Below the pieces are notes generated by a model. That model searched no databases, was not told the DNA's origin, and saw only the letters and a program-made list of their open reading frames with translations. A DNA stretch of 8,435 bases from Akkermansiaceae bacterium (GTDB lineage: Bacteria > Verrucomicrobiota > Verrucomicrobiia > Verrucomicrobiales > Akkermansiaceae). A program made the position numbers and the translations under genes. The stretch is taken from positions 1 through 8,435 of the forward strand of contig JARFPV010000296.1 in assembly GCA_029288115.1 (NCBI GenBank). Reading direction: 5' to 3'. Shown one piece after another: positions 1-5,468 of this stretch; the first letter of the stretch is position 1, and each line of letters opens with the position of its first letter.

Positions 1-427
1 CATGGCTCGGAGGTCATTGGACAAAATCCTTAACATCCATCCGGTTTCCAAGATCTCGCCTCAGGCACCCGACATCCCGGAATGGGAATACGGAGACACC
101 GCGCCCCCCGATGAAATGGTCGTCATTTACCACAATTGGGACGAAATCCGCCGCCTGATGTGGGATTACGTTTCCATCGTCCGTACGACCAACCGCTTGG
201 ACCGTGCCGCCAACCGCCTCAGCAACTTGCGCCGCGAGGTGCGAAGTTTCTACTGGGGGCACCAAGTAACATCTGATATTCTGGAACTCAGAAACTTGGT
301 GGCAACCGCCTCACTGGTTGTTGACTGCGCACTACGCCGCCACGAGTCACGCGGCATCCACTACACACTGGATTTCCCCGAAAAAAACAATCGGTTCCGC
401 ATTCCAACCGTATTACGTCGTTTCTAA
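1..427 (+). CDS. nadB: L-aspartate oxidase, C-terminal part (5'-truncated by the window edge)
   Basis: This is the last 141 or so residues of L-aspartate oxidase, the FAD flavoenzyme that oxidises L-aspartate to iminoaspartate in the first step of de novo NAD synthesis, working with quinolinate synthase NadA in the cytoplasm. The visible part is the C-terminal helical domain. The recognisable stretches are MWDYVSIVR (counting from the Met at base 2, residues about 53-61), the Y/FYWGHQVT region, LELRNLV, and the family signature ESRGIHYTLDFP near residues 115-126. The family is about 530 residues long, so roughly 390 residues lie upstream of the window. The ATG at base 2 is in frame but is almost certainly an internal Met, not the start. 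A secreted protein gene follows after 15 bases and may be cotranscribed. Recognition rests on the signature motifs and is firm. Confidence 0.9.
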   Translation, partial: MARRSLDKILNIHPVSKISPQAPDIPEWEYGDTAPPDEMVVIYHNWDEIRRLMWDYVSIVRTTNRLDRAANRLSNLRREVRSFYWGHQVTSDILELRNLVATASLVVDCALRRHESRGIHYTLDFPEKNNRFRIPTVLRRF

Positions 428-442
428 GCGATACGATTTCCG

Positions 443-1306
443 ATGATCTCGAAAAGCAACAAGGTAAACAGCACATTCAGGATTCACGCATTCATCTTGT
501 GTCTATCCATGGCTGGACTTTGCCATGCCCAATCAACTGGCAGAGACGTCAGACCCCAAGGAACCGTCCCACGTGTCAGCACACCGACCGCGCCTTCAAA
601 TCCTTTCAAAGCGATTCGCTATCCATGGAAAAAGAACATCACCGCAACCGTGTTCTGGATCGGCGAGAAACCCACCGCTAACAACCCGACACCAAACCAC
701 GCCAGTTCATGGGACACCGCCTGGCAACTCAATTACGGTGGCTACGACAACCCGGATCCAGCGGCCCGGATGAACTATCGCCCGAAAACGTTCACCCCGA
801 GGCTCAATCCTTTCTACGTTGCCCTGCCCTACAATGACGTCATCAATCACCGTATGCACAAGCCTGAGGCGTCCCGCGTGATCCCGTGGTGGAACCGCAG
901 AGTCGATCGACGCCCGGGCAAGACGTCCTGCAAGGGACGCTGGGTCCAGATCGTTTACGGCAAAAAAGTCTGCTACGCCCAGTGGGAAGACTGCGGACCG
1001 TTTACGACCACCGACTGGCAGTACGTCTTTGGCAACGCGCGCCCCAAAAACACCAAAAATAAAGGTGCTGGAATCGATCTCTCACCTTCAGTGCGTGACT
1101 ACCTGGGTATGAAAAACATGGGTGTTGTCCACTGGCGCTTCATTGATTTCTCCCGTATTCCCCGTGGCCCATGGTCCTATTACGGGAAAAACAACCCGTT
1201 TGTTGACCCTAAACTCGACCCCGACCGTAAGGCACGTGAAGACTACATGATCTACCTCAGAAAACTCCGCGATGAGGCCTACCGGAACAAAAACAGCCGC
1301 AGCTAA
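443..1306 (+). CDS. Secreted protein of unknown function, possible RlpA-like double-psi beta-barrel
   Basis: A 287-residue exported protein I do not recognise by name. Residues 1-29 form a signal peptide: basic start, hydrophobic core HAFILCLSMAGL, and a signal peptidase I type site CHA|Q after residue 29. A proline/threonine-rich linker (about 30-60) follows. The central part is rich in Trp, Tyr and Asn, and includes ITATVFWIGE (66-75) and SSWDTAW (88-94). Residues 174-225 hold WEDCGPF (181-187) and GAGIDLSPSVRDYLG (208-222). This spacing recalls the DRGPF ... IDLSxAAxxxLG pattern of RlpA-type double-psi beta-barrels, which cleave peptidoglycan glycan strands; D183 would match the conserved Asp. 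Three cysteines (163, 177, 184) could form a disulfide in the periplasm. The C-terminus is charged and helical. The start has no Shine-Dalgarno but gives an intact signal peptide. The DPBB link is motif-level inference only; the gene itself is secure. Confidence 0.8.
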   Translation: MISKSNKVNSTFRIHAFILCLSMAGLCHAQSTGRDVRPQGTVPRVSTPTAPSNPFKAIRYPWKKNITATVFWIGEKPTANNPTPNHASSWDTAWQLNYGGYDNPDPAARMNYRPKTFTPRLNPFYVALPYNDVINHRMHKPEASRVIPWWNRRVDRRPGKTSCKGRWVQIVYGKKVCYAQWEDCGPFTTTDWQYVFGNARPKNTKNKGAGIDLSPSVRDYLGMKNMGVVHWRFIDFSRIPRGPWSYYGKNNPFVDPKLDPDRKAREDYMIYLRKLRDEAYRNKNSRS

Positions 1307-1413
1307 ATCCGGCCCAGGATAAAAATCATCGAAATTATCCAAAAGATCGCTTGCCTTTTTCCTCGCTGGACTCTACTTCCTCCGCGCACCACGTTTCTAC
1401 GTTTGGCACCTGT
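1307..1413. other. Intergenic spacer upstream of tRNA-Leu
   Basis: A 107-base gap between the secreted-protein gene and the tRNA. There is no clear rho-independent terminator for the upstream gene. A poor promoter-like pair, TTGCCT at 1351-1356 and TACTTC at 1374-1379 with a 17-base spacer, is the only candidate for the tRNA promoter, and its -10 match is weak. Bases 1382-1391 read CCGCGCACCA, which matches the tRNA 3' end in 9 of 10 positions and is listed separately. Confidence 0.5.
1382..1391 (+). repeat. Short copy of the tRNA-Leu 3' terminus upstream of the gene
   Basis: CCGCGCACCA matches the tRNA 3' end at 1492-1501 (TCGCGCACCA) in 9 of 10 bases. Bases 1382-1389 are also a perfect reverse complement of 1412-1419, just before and within the tRNA 5' acceptor strand. 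It could be a remnant of a tandem tRNA or of an attachment-site duplication. At ten bases, chance cannot be excluded. No T-arm sequence precedes it. Confidence 0.35.
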
Positions 1414-1501
1414 GCGCGGGTGGCGGAATTGGTAGACGCGCTAGACTAAGGATCTAGTCCGAGTTAATCGGGTGCGGGTTCGATTCCCGCCTCGCGCACC
1501 A
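1414..1501 (+). tRNA. tRNA-Leu (anticodon AAG), CCA encoded
   Basis: A complete class II tRNA folded by hand. The acceptor stem is 1414-1420 (GCGCGGG) with 1491-1497 (CTCGCGC), containing one G-T pair; the discriminator is A1498 and the CCA at 1499-1501 is encoded. The D-stem is GCG 1423-1425 with CGC 1437-1439. The anticodon stem CTAGA/TCTAG (1441-1445/1453-1457) closes the loop CTAAGGA, with U33 at 1447 and anticodon A1448-A1449-G1450. The long variable arm has a CCGA/TCGG stem (1459-1462/1468-1471). The T-stem GCGGG/CCCGC closes the loop TTCGATT. The long variable arm, the A73 discriminator and the anticodon all fit leucine. Anticodon AAG (codon CUU) is uncommon in bacteria, which normally use GAG; A34 would be expected to become inosine. 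Confidence 0.96.
1483..1501 (+). repeat. Direct repeat, copy 1: 3' end of tRNA-Leu (T-loop to CCA)
   Basis: These 19 bases, from the T-loop through the CCA end, recur at 1748-1766 with a single difference (G1496 against A1761). Duplicated tRNA 3' ends of this length are the usual mark of tRNA-targeted integration or of a repeat that carries its own tRNA tail. Confidence 0.8.
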
Positions 1502-1506
1502 TCATT

Positions 1507-1545
1507 AAAAGCTCTCCTTCCCTCATACGGATTGAGAGCTTTTTT
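1507..1545 (+). terminator. Rho-independent terminator of tRNA-Leu
   Basis: A ten-base inverted repeat, AAAAGCTCTC (1507-1516) and GAGAGCTTTT (1534-1543), flanks a 17-base loop and runs into six T residues (1540-1545). It begins six bases after the encoded CCA, so it most likely ends the tRNA transcript. The A-run on the 5' arm could also make it work in the opposite direction. Confidence 0.8.
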
Positions 1546-1550
1546 GTTAT

Positions 1551-1747
1551 CACTCCCCCGTCCTCAAGCGAGGTGGGATGAGAACCCCTCCGTAGCGAAC
1601 ACAGTGAGCGAAGGCCCGGGGTTGAGCGCACACGCAGTGCGTGCATCACGCATCTCCCACCACAAGTTTCCGGCCTGTCCGCCGTAGCCTTTGGCGCAGG
1701 AGGAAGGAGGAAACTTGCTCTACAGCCCAGCCTGAGCAGGCGAAGGC
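1551..1747 (+). repeat. Hairpin-rich non-coding element between duplicated tRNA 3' ends
   Basis: About 200 bases with no convincing gene but dense nested complementarity. CCTC/GAGG lies at 1562-1565/1570-1573. GGTGGGA 1572-1578 pairs with TCCCACC 1655-1661. Inside that, AACCCC 1583-1588 pairs with GGGGTT 1618-1623, and CACGC 1631-1635 with GCGTG 1639-1643. A second block has CAAGTTTCC 1663-1671 pairing perfectly with GGAAACTTG 1709-1717 around CGCC 1680-1683/GGCG 1693-1696. Next come GCCTG/CAGGC (1730-1734/1737-1741) and AGGCG 1738-1742 with CGCCT 1753-1757, which cannot both form. The ordered, non-crossing pairs suggest a structured RNA or a selfish hairpin repeat inserted behind the tRNA. 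Open frames here begin inside the tRNA and look spurious. The type of element is inference; the pairings are directly visible. Confidence 0.6.
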
Positions 1748-1766
1748 ATTCCCGCCTCGCACACCA
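1748..1766 (+). repeat. Direct repeat, copy 2: duplicated tRNA-Leu 3' end
   Basis: This copy reproduces the tRNA 3' segment 1483-1501, including the CCA, in 18 of 19 positions, 265 bases downstream. No acceptor 5' strand, D-arm or anticodon arm precedes it, so it is not a second tRNA gene. It marks the far end of the structured element and would be the attR-like site if the element integrated. Confidence 0.8.
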
Positions 1767-1975
1767 TTTATAATCAAAGGGCATTTTTTGGCCCAGTTTG
1801 GCTCGCTGATAATTGATCCCAGCTTTCTGCCAGTCTACGAAGATTAGCTACTTGGGTCATGCTACATCGCCAGCAAAATTTCCTAATAACTTCACTGCCA
1901 GCAACACAACTGCTGCCTGATTAACAACAAGATAGTATAAGCAAGAGCTTTCGGGATGCCCCAGACTTACCCCTA
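1767..1975. other. Intergenic region before the cytochrome gene
   Basis: No gene is visible in these 209 bases. A hairpin, GGGC 1779-1782 and GCCC 1791-1794 around an AT-rich 8-base loop and extended by CAAA/TTTG pairing, lies just after the tRNA-end copy. It is not followed by a T-run, so it is not a standard terminator. Confidence 0.5.
1913..1941 (+). promoter_or_regulatory. Candidate sigma-70-type promoter for the cytochrome/usp operon
   Basis: CTGCCT (1913-1918) and TATAAG (1936-1941) are separated by 17 bases. The -10 is good and the -35 weak. Transcription would begin near 1948, giving a leader of about 28 bases before the ATG at 1976. The call rests only on similarity to the consensus and on position. 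Confidence 0.3.
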
Positions 1976-2476
1976 ATGAAGAGTCACTTCCCATGCGCTG
2001 CTGTAGCTTGCTGTTTGTTTGCTCTGTTGTCCCACTGTGCAAACAAATCATCTGATTCCGCCTCTGGATCACGGGATGAATCGCTGCCGACTAAAGACAA
2101 AGAGTTTGATCCAATGTATCCGGAGAAAGTCCCTCGGACGATCGTCTTTGAACGAGACTTAAAACCCCTCTTGGAAATCAAGTGTGTCCAGTGCCACAAT
2201 CACATTGATGCTGCGGATAACGCGGGGCTTAACCTCGAAACCCGTAAGACAGCTATGACCACGGGAAGAAACGCTCCGGTCATCATTCCAGGGAACTCAA
2301 AGGACAGCCTTATCGTTAGAGTCCTTGAGCTGGATGTTCAACACCCAACTAACATGCCTCCGTCTCCAGATAAAATATGGGGCGTTCGTTTAAAAATCCT
2401 CAAAAAATGGATTCGGCAAGGTGCTGTCTGGCCGAGTGATGTCAAAATGATCCGCCCTCAAGATCAACCCTACTAA
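1976..2476 (+). CDS. Planctomycete/Verrucomicrobia-type c-type cytochrome lipoprotein
   Basis: A 166-residue exported monoheme cytochrome. The N-terminus is a lipoprotein-like signal ending at LLSHC with Cys21 as the lipidation candidate; the His just before the Cys is unusual for a lipobox. A Ser/Asp-rich linker follows. The heme attachment motif is CVQCH (70-74), set in FERDLKPLLEIKCVQCHN, which is typical of the PSCyt1-type domains common in PVC bacteria. IIPGNSKDSL (103-112) and NMPP (126-129, with M127 a possible distal ligand) complete the pattern, and the end is LKKWIRQGAVWP. Large PVC relatives fuse this domain to PSD1/PSCyt2 or other domains; this one stands alone. It probably carries electrons at the outer or inner membrane; the partner is unknown. 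The usp genes start 13 bases downstream. There is no Shine-Dalgarno at the start. Confidence 0.85.
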   Translation: MKSHFPCAAVACCLFALLSHCANKSSDSASGSRDESLPTKDKEFDPMYPEKVPRTIVFERDLKPLLEIKCVQCHNHIDAADNAGLNLETRKTAMTTGRNAPVIIPGNSKDSLIVRVLELDVQHPTNMPPSPDKIWGVRLKILKKWIRQGAVWPSDVKMIRPQDQPY

Positions 2477-2489
2477 CCATACCACAACC

Positions 2490-3401
2490 ATGAAACATTT
2501 TAAACGTATAGCCGCGTGTATCGATTTTTCCGATTTCTCCGGCATGGCACTCATCCAGGCACTTCACCTCGCACAAGCGGAGCAGGGCAAGATATCCGCA
2601 ATCTATGTGGCAGAACCTGACGAGGTGGGTGATTTTGAAGGTAACCAGCTGATAGCAACCGATATTGCCGAGGAGAATCTACGGGATAATCTGAGACATT
2701 TCGTCAGCCACTATGGCGGGACGCCGGATCTTGTTGAGTGCAAAGTCTTAATCGGGAAGCCATCTAACGCCATCGCTAGGTATGTGCAGGAACACCCTAC
2801 TGACTTGGTCGTGCTGGGCAGCCGGGGAAATGATTCCATGGCTAGACACACAGGACATTTTGCCACCAAGTGCGTGCGTCATTGCCCTGTCCCCGTTTTG
2901 TTATCCAGACGCCAGTCCCAAAAACGTTTCCGCAAAATTGTCGCCTGTATTGACTTCTCAGCGGCCTCTCAGGAGGTAGTTCGAACAGCTGCACAGATTG
3001 CTCAGGATGAAGATGCCGAGCTTCACGTCATCCACGCCGCCACCCCACCATGGCTCAAGCCAAGCCATGTCATGTATACCCTTGAGCCTATAGAAAGCAA
3101 AGATTTTCAAAAGGACTACAGCGACATGCTCCAAAACAGACTTGAGGCTCTCGTCTCCGATGTCATGGGGAAAAACCAACACAAGTTTGCCATTCATATT
3201 CTGGAGCACGTCTCACCAGACCGTGCCATCATAAACTACCTGAACGACAACCAAGCGGATCTCGCCGTGGTCGGCCGGCTAGGGCACCTCAAGCAGATCG
3301 TCTCACAGTGCTTTATCGGCACGACGGCTGAAAAACTAATATGGCACAGCCCATGTGCTGTCCTTACCGTTCCTTGCAACCCAGGAAACGAGAGTTCGTA
3401 G
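2490..3401 (+). CDS. Universal stress protein, tandem UspA domains
   Basis: A 303-residue cytoplasmic protein made of two Usp domains (about 1-140 and 147-297). Each opens with the typical strand and loop: KRIAACIDFSDFS at 5-17 and RKIVACIDFSAAS at 148-160. The nucleotide-binding signature G-x2-G-x9-G(S/T) is degenerate in both halves. In the first, G110-SR-G113 is present but the later G(S/T) is replaced by HF. In the second, GRLG (262-265) is followed by 11 rather than 9 residues before GT (277-278), though the flanking FIGTTAEK is normal. ATP binding is therefore uncertain. Tandem Usp proteins are stress-resistance factors whose direct partners vary. The start is 13 bases after the cytochrome stop, with no Shine-Dalgarno, and a second tandem usp gene follows, so the three are probably cotranscribed. 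Confidence 0.93.
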   Translation: MKHFKRIAACIDFSDFSGMALIQALHLAQAEQGKISAIYVAEPDEVGDFEGNQLIATDIAEENLRDNLRHFVSHYGGTPDLVECKVLIGKPSNAIARYVQEHPTDLVVLGSRGNDSMARHTGHFATKCVRHCPVPVLLSRRQSQKRFRKIVACIDFSAASQEVVRTAAQIAQDEDAELHVIHAATPPWLKPSHVMYTLEPIESKDFQKDYSDMLQNRLEALVSDVMGKNQHKFAIHILEHVSPDRAIINYLNDNQADLAVVGRLGHLKQIVSQCFIGTTAEKLIWHSPCAVLTVPCNPGNESS

Positions 3402-3442
3402 CTCTCAGTCACTCCTACATCTAACCACCAACCTATCTCTGC

Positions 3443-4348
3443 ATGCAGCCTTTTACCAACATCCTCGTAGGTATTGATTATTCCAAGAACAGCGAAAACG
3501 CTCTCCGGGAAGCAGCTCGCATTGCAGGTTGGAATGATGGAGAGCTCCACTGCGTCCATATCATTGAAGATGAGGTCATCTCTATCTTCCGAAAACAAAA
3601 GGACTTCGATGAGTTCAGCGTCATGAAAACAGCTCTCAAACATTTAGAAGAGCATGTGGAAAACATCCTTGGTTCAAACCATCGCTGCCAATGCCATCTT
3701 CGCACGGGTCACCCTTTCAAGGAAATGCTCGAAGAAATCAAACGCCGAAACACCAGCCTCCTAGTTCTCGGGTCACAAGGTCTGGCCAGTAGAGACACCG
3801 ATACTATGGGGGCCTTAGCCCAGAGGTGTGTCCGCAAGGCTCCTGTGGAAGTGCTTCTCGTCCGAAAGCATCAACAAACACCTTACCAAAGAATCATCGT
3901 CTGCGTGGATTTTTCAGAAACCTCCAAACGAGCCGCATACATCGCCGCAGATATCACCATTCAGGACAATGCACACGTAGAACTGCTCCATATCCACTCA
4001 CCTCCCAGCTATCCCTACGGGGACGGTGTTGTTGTCCCGTCACTGACTACCAATCATCTAAAATCATACCTCACCCAGCAAACGGAAAAGCTCGAACTCA
4101 TGGCTGAGAAACTGCGGGCTTCATGTGTTGACATCCCCGTAGATGTCACCATTCTCCAGGATGGCATTTTCTCCGGCATCCAGAAACACGTCGACATGTC
4201 AAACGCTGACCTCGTCGTATTAGGCACACGGGGAAAAACAGGCATCCCGGAGTTCTTTCTTGGAACCAAGGCAGAACGCATCATTGAGGCAAGTGGATGT
4301 TCTGTCCTCGCAATCAAACCCGAAGGTTTTCAGTTCGACATCTCGTGA
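3443..4348 (+). CDS. Universal stress protein, tandem UspA domains (second copy)
   Basis: A 301-residue protein with the same two-domain plan as its upstream neighbour. Domain 1 covers about 1-142 (TNILVGIDYSKNS near the start) and domain 2 about 148-294 (QRIIVCVDFSETS). Here the nucleotide-binding loops are better preserved. Domain 1 has G110-SQ-G113, nine residues, then GA (123-124). Domain 2 has the full G261-TR-G264, nine residues, then GT (274-275), so the second domain should bind ATP. The pair probably arose by gene duplication followed by divergence of the binding loops, because the two are alike in length and layout but clearly different in sequence. The gene lies 41 bases after the first usp gene and converges on the minus-strand DUF6868-like gene, with only 13 bases between them. 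Confidence 0.93.
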   Translation: MQPFTNILVGIDYSKNSENALREAARIAGWNDGELHCVHIIEDEVISIFRKQKDFDEFSVMKTALKHLEEHVENILGSNHRCQCHLRTGHPFKEMLEEIKRRNTSLLVLGSQGLASRDTDTMGALAQRCVRKAPVEVLLVRKHQQTPYQRIIVCVDFSETSKRAAYIAADITIQDNAHVELLHIHSPPSYPYGDGVVVPSLTTNHLKSYLTQQTEKLELMAEKLRASCVDIPVDVTILQDGIFSGIQKHVDMSNADLVVLGTRGKTGIPEFFLGTKAERIIEASGCSVLAIKPEGFQFDIS

Positions 4349-4361
4349 ATACCGTCCTGAC

Positions 4362-4607
4362 TCAGCCCATGATCTTTAGGGCAAAGTAAGGTACAATACT
4401 AAGTACAATCGTTGCTATCTTGTAGTGTGCTAAATACTGAAAGTAGCCACTTAAGATGTCCTCTTTAACCATACCGAAAAAACGCATATGTGTGGTGGCT
4501 ATCTGTTCACGCAGACACATCACAGCAAGAGAGGAAAGCATCAGCAGTCCAATGTTAAGCACCGAGCACCAGCCCAGAAATCTAGTTATTGATTCAATTG
4601 TATTCAT
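4362..4607 (-). CDS. Small two-helix membrane protein, DUF6868-like
   Basis: An 81-residue protein with two predicted membrane helices, at about 10-31 (LGWCSVLNIGLLMLSSLAVM and flanks) and 61-80 (HYKIATIVLSIVPYFALKIM). Between them lies a short polar loop containing HMRFFGMVKEDILSGYFQYL. The FxGWCxVxNIGLLxxS opening, the FG...Y/FQYL middle and the YKI...VPYxAL ending match what I recall of the DUF6868 family of small bacterial membrane proteins, whose function is unknown. It is the last gene of the minus-strand operon, 27 bases after the TIM-barrel gene, with no Shine-Dalgarno, so it may depend on upstream translation. Its link to the primase and TIM-barrel genes may be only cotranscription. 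Confidence 0.75.
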   Translation of the reverse strand: MNTIESITRFLGWCSVLNIGLLMLSSLAVMCLREQIATTHMRFFGMVKEDILSGYFQYLAHYKIATIVLSIVPYFALKIMG

Positions 4608-4634
4608 GGTTTTTTGTGGTTAGTGGTTTATCAA

Positions 4635-5468
4635 TTACCGGCGGCTCATTTGGTTCAAATATCTACGGGCCTCTCGGGCTTCATCCATCACTTTCTGATA
4701 GTCACTCCCGTGCCTTCCCGATAGCTCTAAAATCAATGCCCCTCTGAAGCCGTATTGCTCAAGCTGATCTAACACGTCCTTCCAGTTCACCCCCCCTTCT
4801 CCCGGAGGAAGGTGCTCGTCCCAATCACCATTGTTGTCATTCACATGCACCATTCGCAGATGGCAGGACAGCTTGTGAATCACTGACGACAAGTCTCCAG
4901 CCAGATGGGCATGCCCCGTATCTAGACAAGTTCCCACATGGAGGCCTTCCACTGCGCCCATGATATACATCATGTCCTGAGTCCTACCAAATAGAAGGTG
5001 TGGGAGCATATTTTCTAATAACAAAGAAAGCCCTAACTCCTTGCACCGGCCTGCAACAGCATTCACCGAATCACATGCCCTCTCCAGATGATGAAAAAAC
5101 TCCTCAGCAAGAGGCCTCCCCTCCCTCTCTGGCCCAGGATGGAGCACGAGATGCCTCACCCCTATTTCCGCAGCAGCCTCAGCAGCCTTAAAAAGTTCGT
5201 TGACCGAGCTCTGCCGTCTCCCCTCATCCAATGAGGTAATATCAATATGATCTGCAAACGGCGCATGAAGGGAAAAGGGCTCTAGACCCACTTCTCTGAT
5301 CCTGCGAGATGCCATCTTCACCTTATCCATATCGTGATAATCCAGGTGCTTGGGAAAAGAACAGACTTCAATCAAGCTGAATCCCCCATCCCTAACAACC
5401 TCAAGGACATCAAGGATATCCGACTCATAAAAACACCCCGTTGACATTCCGATTGGCCAATCACTCAT
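4635..5468 (-). CDS. Xylose isomerase-like TIM-barrel metalloprotein with endonuclease IV-type metal ligands
   Basis: A 277-residue member of the AP_endonuc_2 / sugar phosphate isomerase-epimerase TIM-barrel superfamily. The ATG at 5466-5468 is chosen over an in-frame ATG 42 bases upstream because it overlaps the stop of the preceding gene as ATGA and has a purine-rich AAGAAG ahead of it. Residues that align in order with the nine zinc ligands of E. coli endonuclease IV are H68 (SLHAP), H110 (VLHPGP), E152 (LLENM), D183 and H186 (CLDTGHAHLAG), H208 (MVHVND), D217 and H219 (DWDEHLPPGEG), and E248 (ILELS). Generic isomerase-like COG1082 proteins share part of this set, including LDTGH and DxHLPPGEG, so the substrate could be a sugar phosphate or abasic DNA. 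Coupling to a primase-like gene favours a nucleic-acid role, by inference only. The fold call is firm, the reaction is not. Confidence 0.85.
   Translation of the reverse strand: MSDWPIGMSTGCFYESDILDVLEVVRDGGFSLIEVCSFPKHLDYHDMDKVKMASRRIREVGLEPFSLHAPFADHIDITSLDEGRRQSSVNELFKAAEAAAEIGVRHLVLHPGPEREGRPLAEEFFHHLERACDSVNAVAGRCKELGLSLLLENMLPHLLFGRTQDMMYIMGAVEGLHVGTCLDTGHAHLAGDLSSVIHKLSCHLRMVHVNDNNGDWDEHLPPGEGGVNWKDVLDQLEQYGFRGALILELSGRHGSDYQKVMDEAREARRYLNQMSRR

Noticed and set aside
1748..1766. A second tRNA gene ending at 1766
   Set aside because: Only the 3' T-loop-to-CCA segment is present. No matching T-stem 5' strand, anticodon arm or acceptor 5' strand can be found upstream.
1464..1847. Open frames on both strands across the tRNA and the structured element
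   Set aside because: They begin or end inside the tRNA, run through hairpins, and have low-complexity Arg/Pro/Ser-rich translations. These are typical false genes next to tRNAs.
3236..3643. Minus-strand open frame of 135 residues between and within the usp genes
   Set aside because: It is antisense to the ends of two well-recognised Usp genes and resembles no protein family.
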